Origin: Utricularia gibba
Taxonomy: Eukaryota; Streptophyta; Magnoliopsida; Lamiales; Lentibulariaceae
Direction of reading: 5' to 3'
Length of the DNA: 64,000 bases
Assembly: GCA_002189035.1 (NCBI GenBank)
Contig: NEEC01000010.1
Coordinates: forward strand, 2,728,001-2,792,000
Notes under the pieces: generated by a model
The model's input: only the letters and a program-made list of their open reading frames with translations
Databases searched by the model: none
Told to the model about the DNA's origin: nothing
Program-made: the position numbers and the translations under genes
Shown: positions 1-12,133 of the stretch, piece by piece
How positions within the stretch are numbered: position 1 is the stretch's first letter
How the letters are laid out: every line of letters starts with the position of its first letter

Positions 1-3000
1 GACCATGTAAGTCTGATCACTAAGGAAGAATTTGGCTGATGAGAATAGAATAAAAAAAATATTTAATATTTAGTTTTGTAGATATTATTTAGTTAATGGT
101 ATTACTTAAAATAAATAAAAATGTGAGCTTAAATAATCCCATGTACATAGAATTCAAAAAAATCTAATAATTTCAAGTTTATTTAAGCCCAAAAAGTAAA
201 TATCCCATAATTTATAATCTTACCGTTGAATCCATCTAATCGCGTCAATCAAAAAATAGCTAAGGAATATTAATTAGGTCTGAAATGAGACCCCTGGAGG
301 GACCGGATGAGCATGGACCAGTATTCAACATTCGAAAAAATTTGATCCAAAATCAGAAATTCGGAGATATTTTCTTTTTTGAAGAAAAAATTATGTGAAA
401 TTTAAAACATTGGTATGCACAAATGAACCACCAATAATAATGATGTTGTCTGAAAAATTGTGTTGTTATGCGCATCAAGTCGGTTTCTTTGTACGTGTGG
501 GGTACTAGACATTTGCTCCAAGACTACTAATTCAAATTCCAACCAAGTCCCTATCCCCTTCACATTCACAACATCAATTCTAATGAATCCAATTAAAAAA
601 AAGATACATTTTATAATCTATTTTAATAATTAAATGTATTTTTATTAGGGTAGTTCCATATTTCTGACAATATCTCATATAGATTACAGGTTGAGGAGGG
701 GAGGTACTTAAAATAGATTTTTTTAATTTTTAAAATTAAAAAGAAATAACATAAAATCGTAAGAATTGAATACTTAAAATGAATAATATTATGTAAATAT
801 AATATGATACTTTTATTGTTTTTTTGGCTTTTGAGAAATGTAAGGCAAGTTCGATCATGTGGGAAAACGGCATCACTGTAACACGAAAAAAATCATTATT
901 TTTTTTTTCACATTTCAAAGTGATCCCAAGTGATGGTAAGGTGTGAAGAAGTTTGATTGGAAAAGTGGACGGGGGGGCTTGTGTGGGTCTTGAGCATTAA
1001 ATGCGTGGATCCAAATGTCTATTCCGAGAATATGTCATGGAATGAGACATGAGGAATTGTTCAATGGAGAAGAAACAGCCCATCTGATCGTTGGCGGTCT
1101 CAGACTTGATTGTCGTCGTGCGCTTGCTCAGCCCCCACAAATTTGACTCACTCCTCTTCCATCGCCATCCCTCACATATGCTGCTTTCTCTCTTCCTTCC
1201 TTCCAACACATAACCCAGTGAAAAATGGCAACCGGTGGCTAAAAGCTGATGAAACTTTGTGAGTTGCATGAGTTAATATTAGTTTCATATTAGAACAAAT
1301 AATTCATCATTTGAAATTGAAATATTTAAATATATAAAAGATTATAAATTATTAGTAATTGATTGATCTAATATTTTATAATATAATTTATGTTTTTTGT
1401 GTATTTAAGTTTCATGTGTACATGTCTGATTTATTGAATTCTTAATTTTAACATGATATCATAGCACTTAATTTATGACACGACTTGGATGGTCAAGATA
1501 GATTTTGTATTAGTATGTGAATTTTAATTAAAAAACAAAAAAGGATATGCATTAGGTTTAGATGATAAATACTAGATCGATTTATAATGAAGATACCATA
1601 TATAATCATAGAAAAAAATAAGTCTTAATCAGATTAAAAATCAATTCGATTTGAGAATATATAATCTATATTTCTTGAATACTTAGATTTCATATGTATT
1701 CATATGACCTATTGAATCTTTAATTTCAATAAATCAATCGATACTTGATTCCTTGTTCTCCTTATCTATCCAATCTAGATAGGAAGGGAGAAGCAAGAGA
1801 GAATGATGGAATCAACAGTTCAGGTACACCAAATCATGCATGTGAGTTCACTTTGAAAAAGGAATAAATTCCAATCCAGGGATTGTGTATCAGGTTACTT
1901 CTTACTGGGAGGTAGAACGGGTAGGCTTCAATCATGCATACTTAGGTGACACGTACCTGTCAGCAAATCAATTCCTGAAAACAACTGAAGCTTCACTGAA
2001 AGGGGTTTTGGGCCAACTCTGAATACATAGAACAGGAGGAGCACCACCCACCAGCTGCCGGTCTTTTCTTTATTACATGACTATGACCTATTTTTCTTAT
2101 TAAATTTGGACATTCTGATTGATGATTCTCTCTATTACATTATCCTCTGTGTTCCTCAAAAACTGCGTTGCTCGAACGCTAATGGCGGGTGCATGGGAGT
2201 GCTGCAAAAAATGCTGTCTCAGAGGAGCAGTACATTTGGGTGTGAAAATATTTGGGCCTGCATGAGTCATTTATGGGCCCCGCCCATTGGACACGATGTT
2301 GCGTATGAGCCCAAATGAAAAACTCTTCTATCAATCAGTATTTCAACATCCAAAAACCAAAAAAAAAAAATTCCAACAAGCTTTTATTTTTTTCTTATGA
2401 ATATATAATACCATTTTTAGTTATAGGAGATATTTTTATTTTCATATAGTGTCTTATTTACATGGGTGTTTTTTTGTTGAGAAGAAAATAATTTTTGATG
2501 ATATTTTATAAATGAAAATTAAATTTTTTTATGACTAAGAGCCATTTTTTATATTAGTAAATTATGGATAATTTGTATTTTTGTATTTAAAAACAAAGAA
2601 TAAAACATGTCATCCAAAATAGCCTGGGGAAAGCAAAATGTTTTTCTAGGCCGAATTGCTTTTTTTGGAAACGGAAAATTAGAGAGAGAAACGACAAAAA
2701 CTTACGTTTCTTCTTCTTGGTCTTCTTCTTCGGTCCTTCTCCTGTCTGCCCATTTCTCTTCTTCTCCTGTTTCGGAAGAGAGACATGGTCGGTAGAAGAA
2801 TCGCAAATACCAACGAGATTGTTTTTGTTTAGGGAGGATACGGTTTTGCGCACGTTAGTTTTCGTTCATTTTTGTTGTTGAATTGAAAGGAAGGGTGACG
2901 TACGGACGGCCAACAACATTCTTTCTTAACCGAACTGTTGCTGCAAATCGTGTACGAGAGACGCAACATTAATGTCAATGTTCGGATAGTTTATTTCCAA

Positions 3001-3127
3001 GGCAATGCCTTGAGATTTTTTTTTTTCTTGATGACAGAAACCTGGCGATATACTTATACTTGTTCCTTGGTGGAATGAAACTGGCTGGCCTCCACCATTG
3101 GCCAGAATGGTTCAACCAACGATTAGA
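1..3127. other. AT-rich intergenic region
   Basis: No gene is supported here. The few open frames are short, lack splice-compatible partners and match no family I know. The stretch from about 2,590 to 2,870 is less AT-rich and may be upstream or leader sequence of the receptor gene that follows, but I see no clear TATA box that decides this. Confidence 0.6.
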
Positions 3128-6100
3128 ATGAAATCTTCTTGTTTCCTGTTTCTTATTTTTGCTCTAGAGGTTCAGGGATGCTGGTCACTTAATTCTGAAG
3201 GTAACCAACTTTATTACAATGGGATTTGTTGTTCAGGGTGAGTTGTATTTGAAGGGTAGTTTTTGTTGATAAAATTAAACTTACGTGCGTTTTGGAAAAT
3301 GTAAAAACATAGGATGGTTTATGACGGTTGAGCCCCTGTCCTCTAGTTGAATGTATTTCTGAAAATTCGAATCAAAATGCAGGATTAGCTTTGTTGAAGT
3401 TCAGAGAGAAAGTGGAGTCTGATCCTTCTGGGGCTGTAGCAAACTGGAATGCTGATGACCAGGGCCCCTGCAAGTGGCATGGTATCTATTGTGAAGATGG
3501 TAGAGTAGTTATGGTGTATGTATTTCCATCTCCACTTCAGTTTTTCGCAAGTTACTGGTGATCATGTACAATTTTTAACTCGTACAAAACTTCCACTTAT
3601 CATTTAGAAATCTCAAAGGATATGCTTTGGAAGGAATCTTGGCACCAGAGCTTGGAAATTTAAGTGACTTGAGATACCTGTGAGAATCACCTTCCATTCT
3701 GTTGTCTTCTCTGCGTGGAAAAGTTTAGATTCATCAAGATTTATGAATTCTGAAAGCAGTGACCTTTCTAAGAACCATCTATCGGGCACGATACCTCTGG
3801 AGCTAGGCAAGCTTTCTGCTTTGGAAGTGTTGGACTTGAGGGGAAATAACCTGAGTGGAAGTGTTCCTGCAGAATTAGGCAGACTGCACTCTCTAAAACA
3901 ATTGTAAGTAATCATCGTGCTAGAACTAATGTTTTTATCAACAATCTTACCCCACATCATGTTCTAGGTTGCTCTGCAACAACAGATTCGAGGGTAAATT
4001 TCCAATGGAGATCAAGAAGCATTGTCTGCTATCAGATTTTCGATATGACATTGGTTCTAGTACCAATGCTGTTGCTGAGATTGGTTGTGTAAATAGGAAA
4101 TTTGGGCACTGGTAAAGAAGTCTTCTTGACGTAACATATGTTGGTGATTATTTTTGGAACTTGTCACTTATGACTGATGACGCTTTCTTGTGGTTTTAAT
4201 TGTCTTCTTCAAAATCTTCTAGTGATAATCTGCTTTTCTGAGCAGCATCTTACAGAGGGTGAAGAGATTGAAGACAGAGTACTCCGTTCCAACAAAAAGG
4301 AGCAATGTTCGTTACCTTGAGCTTCTTCCAGAGTAAGCTACACGTCTGATTGCATTGCCAATCTTTCTGCAGGTGACTTACTGCAAATGTTTCACAATCA
4401 TTCAAAGGTTCAGGCATGGAATCCAGTTACTGGATAATCGAGCCGATGATTGCTGCATCAATCTAGTTCTTGAGGAGAAGGAGGCAGATGATATAGACAA
4501 CAAGCACAAGCAAGTGAGAAGCTTGCGCCGTATACTAATAGCCGACCAATTCCGAAACCTCATTGCTCTCCCTCCTTCTACCACAGCCCCTTGGGCGTCT
4601 CAAACAAATGCTTCTCTTCTGAGCAAAAGCAGTGGCTCATTTCCTGCTGTACCAAATCCGAGCAATGTGTCATATAATTCTCCAACTACAACAATCTCAT
4701 CATCTAAAGCAAATATGCACCATGGGGCAAGTCATGGGGTTGCTGACAATGATTCATCTGATGCTGAGATTTCTTGGGGTTCACTAAAGCTTGTGATCGG
4801 ATTATCGGGTGTGATTTTAGTATTGAGTGTCATAGCTCTTTCATTTTTCATCATCAGAAGCAGATCAACAAGACCACTTGGCTCGTGGAGTACTGGGTTA
4901 AGTGGCCAGTTAAGGAAGGCTTTTGTCACAGGTAAACTGAAAAGCTTTCTCTTCAACTACTCATACACTGTTTTACTCAAAAAAGTTGTGTTTCTTGAGT
5001 TCATAGGTGTGCCAAAGTTAAACAGAGGAGAGCTTGAAACAGCCTGCGAGGATTTCAGCAACATAATCTTCACTCTTGATGGCATTGCAACTTTGTACAA
5101 GGGAACCTTGTCTAGTGGAGTAGAGATTGCTGTTGTATCCACGGCCATAACATCCTTGAAAGAATGGTCCAACCGAGCTGAATTAGCGTTCAGAAAAAAG
5201 GTTCATATTTCTGAAAATCCATGTTTGCTATGCTCATCCTTGAATCACTTCTTTTGCTTCAGATTGACACCCTGTCCCGTGTCAACCACAAGAATTTTGT
5301 CAATCTCATCGGCTTCTGCGTGGAGAATGGACCATTCACCAGGATGATGGTTTTCGAGTACGCTCCTAATGGGACCCTCTTCGAACATATACATGGTAAG
5401 GTATTTCACTCATTCCTTTCTTTCAACCAAGCACAACAAATGATGGTGCCTAATTCTTTGGTTGCTGTAGTCAAAGAAGTAGAAGACCTGGACTGGGATG
5501 CAAGGATGAGAATAATCATGGGAACTGCTTATTGCCTTCAACACATGCATCAACTAAATCCACCAGTGGTGCATGCCAACTTAACATCAAAAGAAATATT
5601 TCTGACAGATGATTATGCCGCCAAGGTCTTGCTTGCTCTATCAGCCTCAACTCATTTCACTTCCCAGTTGCCACCTGTAGCTCTAAGTTCATCAACCTCT
5701 TTTGTGCAGATTGTTGATGTTTCCGTGTGGGCGGATGTTGTAGCCAAGTCACAAAACAAAGCAGACCTTGAATCAGAAAACTCGGAGTTGCCTCCCATGG
5801 CCGATGTAGATGCCAACACTTACAGCTTCGGAATCATGGCACTAGAAGTTATCACTGGGAGACTCCCTAACTCTGGGGGAGGACAAGGAAGCCTTCTAAA
5901 CTGGGTATGATAAAAGCATTCCAAATCCTTATGCTGCTAACAGTCAATGTCCATGAGCACAAAAGGTTCCCTGGTCTTGTAGGCTCGTGAGTACATGAAG
6001 GACAGGACGAGGGTGAAGGAAATGATTGATCCAAGCCTGAAATCATTCAAAGAAGAAGATGCTTATGACTTATGTGAAGTGATACAAAGTTGCACCGAAG

Positions 6101-6243
6101 AAGATGCAAGAAAAAGATGCACGATTCAGGAAGCGTGCGAGAGGCTAAGGCTAATACTCAACATATCACCTGAAGCAGCAATGCCTAGATCTTCCCCTTT
6201 GTGGTGGGCTGAGCTTGAGATCTTGTCATCAGAAGCAGCTTGA
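3128..6243 (+). CDS. LRR receptor-like pseudokinase, MRH1/MALE DISCOVERER family
   Basis: Twelve exons: 3128-3200, 3383-3515, 3608-3679, 3760-3903, 3968-4111, 4246-4332, 4414-4931, 5007-5200, 5263-5395, 5471-5625, 5710-5904 and 5983-6243. They sum to 702 residues in one frame. The start gives a hydrophobic signal peptide (MKSSCFLFLIFALEVQG). An N-terminal LRR cap, about four LRR units with LxxNxLSGxIP spacing, a variable extracellular stalk, one membrane segment (near LVIGLSGVILVLSVIALSF) and a cytoplasmic kinase-like domain follow. The segment from ELETACEDFSNI to FVNLIGFC is typical of the Arabidopsis MRH1/MDIS proteins, which act in root-hair growth and pollen-tube perception. Key catalytic residues are missing: the VAIK lysine is replaced (EIAVVST), HRD reads HAN and DFG reads VDV. 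It is therefore probably a signalling scaffold at the plasma membrane. The exact orthologue is not fixed. Confidence 0.9.
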
Positions 6244-6823
6244 TTTTCTGAAAATTATCCCACATCGAAAAATGACATGTATATCAACTATAAAAGGGTT
6301 CAAATAACTTAATTTTTTTATTATTTCTGTTGTAACAGAAATAACGATATTTCTTATTAATTTTTTCGTTTAATTACAAATTAAGCATTCAAATTATAAA
6401 ATGAATATTATAATGTATAAATAGTAAAATAGCATGTAAGAATAATTCATTGCCAATTGAGATACAAACAGTTAATAGAAGGGGACATGACGTAGCATCC
6501 AAATTTGGCAGCCTTTACAGGGGTATTTCGGACATAAACGGAAAGGCCAACGGTCCAAATATCAATTTCGAACTCTGAATTCATTCTCTGCTTGCTTTTC
6601 TATTCTTCTTTTCAAAAAAATCTGAGTTGTTCATGCGTCATTCAGGGGGGAATGCATTAATGGTTGCCCTCCGCCACCCTGCTTTTTTTTCCTTTTCCTG
6701 ATTTTGCGTTGTTTGAAGGCGAGGGAACGTGTTGTTATTTGCTTTTCATTCCATCGTGTGGTGTTCTTGCCGATTTAGTGTTTCCCCTTCACTGAAAATT
6801 TGAGACAAAGTTTGTAGTCTGAT
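6244..6823. other. intergenic region between receptor kinase and NAT gene
   Basis: The left part is AT-rich and holds an snRNA-type upstream element with a TATA box (separate entry). The right part, from about 6,580, is T-rich and precedes the NAT start codon, so it is probably leader and promoter of that gene. No coding sequence is seen. Confidence 0.5.
6257..6296 (+). promoter_or_regulatory. snRNA-type USE plus TATA box, no RNA recognised
   Basis: ATCCCACATCG at 6257-6267 is a perfect match to the plant snRNA upstream sequence element RTCCCACATCG. TATAAAAG follows at 6289-6296, with 21 bases between the two. Plant Pol III snRNA-type promoters use this arrangement with a somewhat larger gap. 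A T-run follows at about 6311. I find no U-snRNA, MRP or telomerase RNA sequence downstream. Some plant repeats also carry this motif, so function is unproven. Confidence 0.4.
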
Positions 6824-9638
6824 ATGGCGGCGGCACCAAAACCAGAAGAATTAAACCACCCGCCAATGGAGCAACTTCAAGAATTAGAATACTGCATTAA
6901 TTCAAATCCTTCTTGGGTGTGTATGATAGTTGTTGATTTTGCTGTATCTTGTTTCGTGTAATGAATTCATCTGTTCAGTTTTAATGGTTTCTTAATGTGG
7001 TACAGCGGAGGCAATAGCTCTTGGATTTCAATATTATGTTTTAGCACTGGGAACTGCGGTGATGATCCCTTCCTTTTCAGTTCCGTTGATGGGTGGAAAT
7101 GATGTAAGTTAGTAAATTTTTGGTATTTTATTTGGTATGCGGGGTGCTTGGATTTGAAATTTTTTATCGACCACGTTCATCAAGAGTGTTCATTGAATTT
7201 TTGGATAACGGTGCTTTTATGTGTTGTTCGTGATCAGAAAGACAAGGTCGTAGTGTTCCAGACATTGCTATTTGTTGAAGGGATAAATACACTGATTCAG
7301 ACATTGTTTGGCACTAGACTGCCTATTGTTATTGGAGGATCATGGGCGTTCGTGATTCCCATAATTTCGATCATCCATGACCCTTCTTTGCAGGAAATCA
7401 CCGACCCTCAAATGGTAAGTAGTGTCAAATTTCCATCAGAACATTTCAAGAAAATAAATATGATAGGAGTAGAATTGGTAATGTACTTTTTCTAGTGTTT
7501 TCAACACCATTTCATCACCTTATAGTTGTTTTTATGTACATTTATGCAGAGGTTTAGGAGGACAATGCAAACAATACAAGGTGCGCTGATAGCAGCATCA
7601 AGTTTTCAAATAATTTTGGGTTACAGTCAGTTATGGGCCATATGCTCCAGGTACGAACATCCTTTGAGTTGGATTAAGATTTACATATGATAATGATGCT
7701 GATGAATGAATGAATGAATGAATGAAAGGAATCAGTGAACTTGTCCAAAGACAACGCACAAATGTATCTTGAATGTATCTCGCAGGTTTTTCAGTCCACT
7801 TGGAATGGTTCCGGTGATTTCATTGGTAGGTTTTGGCCTCATGGATAAGGGCTTCCCTGTGGTAAGTTGAAAACTGAGTCCTATATGTTGAATATATTGG
7901 ATTACATCAGGAAACTATGTTTGCTAACTCTGAGTTTCTCATGGAATCATCATCAGGTAGGACGATGCATGGAAACTGGTATTCCAATGCTTATCATATT
8001 CATTATGTTGTCCCAGGTAGTGTTAGTGAACGTAATTGCTTTGCCCTTAACAACATGAAACTATTGGTTATGAACTCACCATCCTCATGCCTACTTTTAT
8101 TTGGCAGTATCTCAAGTTTTTCCAGTTGAGAAAATTCCCCATACTCCAGAGATTTGCTCTTCTCATTGCAGTTGCTATCGTATGGGCTTATGCACAGCTC
8201 TTAACATCAAGCGGTGCATACAAACACCGTCCTGAGCTGACGCAGAGAAGCTGCTGCACAAATAAAGCTCATCTCATTTCATCTGCGCCATGGTAGACCA
8301 ATCTTTCAGTTTTCTCTCCTTTTGTCCATGAAATTATGGTTAATATTTATGATCCACTAAAATTAGGATTAGAGTTCCGTATCCATTTCAGTGGGGTGCA
8401 CCTAAATTCACTGGTGGCCATGCATTCGGAATGTTGTCTGCTGTGATAGTATCTGTGATCGAGGTAATGATAATTGAGTCAAAGATTCCATGTGCGTTTT
8501 TCATAACCTTGGAACATCTCAAGTTCTTCTAGTGCAGTCAACTGGATCATATTATGCTGCATCTCGTTTTGCAAGTGCCACAACGCCACCTTCTCATGTT
8601 CTTAGCCGTGGAATCGGGTGGCAGGTTCATAATTCTAAGGCATCAAGCATCACTTTGTATTCAAAGCCAAGCGTTATATCTTCTGACATTCACAACATTT
8701 TTTCTTATTTGCACAGGGCATTGGCATCCTTTTGGATGGACTATTTGGAACCTCTACAGGCTCTACAGTTTCAGTGTAAATTCTGCTTTACCTTGGAATG
8801 AATGCAAGACAATTCTGGTTTACAGCTTAATGGAACGGCATGTTCTTGAAATCAGGGAATGTATTGGTCTTCTTGGAAGTACTGGCGTTGGCAGTCGACG
8901 GGTGATTCAAATTTCTGCCGTTTTTATGATCTTCTTCTCCATCTTAGGTAGTTAATGATATCTGAATCACATCCGTTTGAAGGAAACCGTGTTGACCAGC
9001 ATCATGACCTGTTTTGCGTTCCATAGGAAAATTTGGAGCATTTTTTGCATCCGTGCCCTTCACTATATTTGCTGCTGTGTACTGCGTGATGTTCGGCCTC
9101 GTTGGTACTTACTGTTTACATTACACAGCGACCAGCTCCTTCTGCTGATACTAAGATAGTGGTTTTTTATTTTTTTTCAGCTTCTCTGGGGCTTTCATTT
9201 CTACAGTTCACCAACATGAACTCAATGAGGAACCTTTTCATCACTGGTGTCTCTCTTTTTCTCGGTCTTTCTATCCCTCAATACTTTAGGGAGTACACGA
9301 TGACTGCATTTCATGGCCCGGCTCATACAAGAGCTGGATGGGTGAGCGAGCCTAGCCAATGATCGAGGTAACAACCTTAGGTGAATGTGTTAACTTATAA
9401 TTGTTTTTTTGTTCTCCTGTTGCAGTTCAACGACTTCCTAAACACAGTGTTCACTTCCTCCCCAACTGTTGCATTGATTGTCGCTGTGATCCTCGATAAC
9501 ACGCTGGAGGTTAAGGACCGTGCCAATGACAGGGGAATGCCATGGTGGGTCAAGTTCAGATGTTTCAAAGCAGACAGCAGAAATGAGGAATTCTACTCCC
9601 TTCCTTTCAACCTTGATAGATTCTTCCCTCCATCTTGA
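6824..9638 (+). CDS. nucleobase-ascorbate transporter (NAT/NCS2 family)
   Basis: Fourteen exons: 6824-6920, 7006-7103, 7238-7414, 7550-7650, 7786-7861, 7957-8016, 8108-8292, 8369-8463, 8538-8623, 8717-8775, 8856-8947, 9027-9104, 9181-9341 and 9426-9638. They give 525 residues, the usual plant NAT length. The polytopic membrane protein belongs to the NAT5/6/7 group; landmarks are LFGTRLP, the STGSYYAASR segment, TNMNSMRNLFITGVSLFLGL and a C-terminus ending FNLDRFFPPS. The family carries uracil, xanthine or related purines by proton symport in animals, fungi and plants; plant substrates are less settled. Two oddities exist. The first junction gives W-V-S-E where relatives have one residue fewer. 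The signature reads ECIGLLGSTG, so the normally invariant Asn after Glu is Cys. Function as a transporter is inferred from family membership. Confidence 0.92.
7702..7725 (+). repeat. (ATGA)6 microsatellite in NAT intron 4
   Basis: Six perfect ATGA units lie inside the intron between the exons ending at 7650 and starting at 7786. Useful only as a possible length marker. Confidence 0.95.
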
Positions 9639-11022
9639 TTGCTTAGTGGGAGGTACGCAACCAAAGAGCTAAGTAACAGGGAAACGAGAACAAGAGCTTC
9701 TTCTTGTGGTGCTAAGTGCTTTATTTTCCTCAACAGATTAAGAAACAAATGGAAATGCTCTTGCCTGTAAGCTTCCATTTTCTCAGTCTCACCACCTCCA
9801 AAATCATATTGAATGCGCCACCATGTCGATTTCGAATCTTTAAATGCAATGCCATAGATGTGTAGGCTTGCTACATCATGATTTTTAGGAGGGATGCCTT
9901 GGTTCATAGGTTTCCAAGTCGCTCTTTCCTTTCTGAGAACTTGACTGAGCATTAGCTTATTAATTTGATTTGATAACGCATTAAATGCCAAGGATGCATC
10001 TTTTTGCTTTCATCGAATTGGTGTAGTTACCTGAGGGTTATCTTTAGTTAATTCAGTTCTCTCTATTGTAGTACTTCAACTACAACAAACCTAAAGTAAA
10101 CAATCGAGGAGTATGGTGACTGTCAACATGATTATGAGGGATCTTTTTGTCCTTTTTTCCCATGAATCATAAGAATTCAACTTGAGGTCAATGATCATTC
10201 AATTGGTCCCCATGTTACGATACTCCATAAGAGACTGACGTGTTTTCTTTATGAAAAAACATTTTCTATTACTGGTAACTTTGCAACCCATAGAAGTTTC
10301 ATGAAAGTGGTCCAATGTTGTATATTTGAAGCATCAAATCTGTTCTTAGAAATTAAGGGTAGTGGTTGAAATTGTCTTTGGCACTGATGTTAAGTCTTTG
10401 GTGTTTCAAAAACCTTTCTTTTTGAACCACAAGCTGGAAATGGGGTCCGAATTGTTCCTGGACAGAAGAGGCGTTTATTGGGCAAGATACGCAGAAGAGC
10501 TTTCAAGTCAATATAATTTTGTCCTATTTCTCTCAAATCGATGAAAATAGATACGAGAGAGAGAAAAAAAAACCATTGGTATAAAGTTTGATATTTCAGA
10601 AATTACAATGATGTTGATGCAGAATTACCCCTTTTTTTCCTATTAACTTTTGATAAAAGGATGTTTTTTTTTTCAAGATGCCAGTGTCAGTGAGAGGTTT
10701 TCTGCCGATCCCAATTTGCAATGTCCCTTGTGGCAACTGGCTTTATAGTGTTCCATATATAAAACATTGCTGTAACTTAACTTGGCGTTTTTGGGTTAAT
10801 GGTTTTAGTTGAGAGTAAGTGGATAATGCTTTGGGGCAAAGTCAATTATAAAGTTAAAATTTTTGTTGATATGAACTCGCCAGCGGTGATCGGGATGGAT
10901 TAAAGATGACCCATCTCAGATCCAACACTCGTGTTGGAGATTGCTGTGTAGATATGTGAAATATTTGTTTTTACTTGATCGGCGAGACCATTTTTGAATC
11001 ATAAGTGCAGGAAAGTGAGAAA
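9639..11022. other. intergenic region, NAT 3-prime flank to RING-CH promoter
   Basis: The first few hundred bases are probably the NAT 3-prime UTR. The rest is AT-rich with no supported gene. The sequence TGCAG followed by GAAAG just before the RING-CH start could be a splice acceptor of a leader intron; this is a guess from the local sequence. Confidence 0.5.
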
Positions 11023-12133
11023 ATGGGCAGCGGCAGAATTCCCGGAAATCTCGATACTGTTATCGAGTTGGGAAACCTTGGGGTTAACGATTCAGATGTC
11101 AAGCCAAATGGGTCGGCACCGGATGGGGCAGCGGTTGGAGATATGAAGACGGAAGAAGAATGCTCTCATGCTTTGATTGATGTCGTTGAAGTGGAAAATA
11201 AGGCGGTGTGTAGGATTTGCCATTTAAGTGGTAAAGAAATCGACCAAAGCGTGGATGAGTTAATGGAGCTCGGCTGCGGATGCAGAGGTGAGCTTGGACT
11301 TTCTCATGTTCAATGTGCAGAAGCATGGTTCAAAGTAAAAGGAAACCTGTGAGTTCCCTTTCAGAATTCATTTATCCTATTCAATTTGCGTTGTTGATCA
11401 GATGCTTGTTGATTCAACTAAGATGTGGATTCCTTTATACCCTGATTTTCAACAAGATGAAACTATAAGTTGCAGGGTAGAATTTTGCTTTCCCAGCTGG
11501 AGAGTAAATTGCTTAAAGGGTTTTGTGAACGGCTTTTTGTTTTTGTAAAGGAGTCTAACAGGTAGATTTGGGAGTAAGAAGACGAAAAGGGGTGTCTGAA
11601 ACAAGTTTTGTGAAAAGAACCTGAGGAAGTTCAGAGAATTTGGAAGTGCATAAAAGTTTAGAAGTTTCTTTGTTACATTCTTAGTTATTGAAATTACGTG
11701 TATTCAGATAACTTGCTGCTTCTCTGAATAGTTGGGTCTGCTTGAAGGGAAATCTTCAGGACAACCCTTCACAAACAAAATTCTTGCACATTACATACAT
11801 ATCTGATGCATCCGTTGTCAATTTACTGAGCCACACAAGACTATATGCTGCTTCAAAATGTAATGTTTCCCTTCTAATGTACTGCTTCTACTTTTGCTTC
11901 AAAGATCCTGTGAAATCTGCGGGGAGACGGCAAGAAACGTTACCGGAACATCACAAGATGGATTCATGGAAGTCTGGAACCATGGACCGAGCAACTCCGG
12001 TGGTACTGGAGTCGAGTCTGGAAGCAACAGCATCCAGAGATGCTTGCAGGGGCAGCATGTGTGCAACTGCCTTATGGCATTTCTGGTTGCTGCATTTGTC
12101 TTTCCCTGGTTTTTCCATCCAAGTATGATCTGA
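11023..12133 (+). CDS. small RING-CH (RINGv) zinc-finger protein
   Basis: Two exons, 11023-11348 and 11905-12133, give 184 residues. The first ends in an acidic region followed by CRIC, then CGCRGELGLSHVQC; the second opens with CEIC after the junction. That is the C4HC3 order of a RING-CH domain, which in MARCH-like proteins is an E3 ubiquitin ligase fold. One hydrophobic stretch near the C-terminus (CNCLMAFLVAAFVFPWFF) could anchor it in a membrane. The start at 11023 is the first ATG with a MGSG opening; an in-frame TTG upstream is ignored. Partners and targets cannot be told from sequence. Small plant RING/FYVE/PHD-superfamily proteins of this layout exist but are mostly uncharacterised. 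Confidence 0.85.

Noticed and set aside
736-1269. Two minus-strand frames of 60 and 90 residues
   Set aside because: No domain, no splice partners, composition like the surrounding spacer.
2106-2853. Short frames on both strands near 2.1-2.9 kb
   Set aside because: Low complexity (Lys/Phe-rich) or without homology; likely chance frames.
9593-9991. 132-residue minus-strand frame
   Set aside because: Antisense to the NAT end and 3-prime UTR; no known domain.
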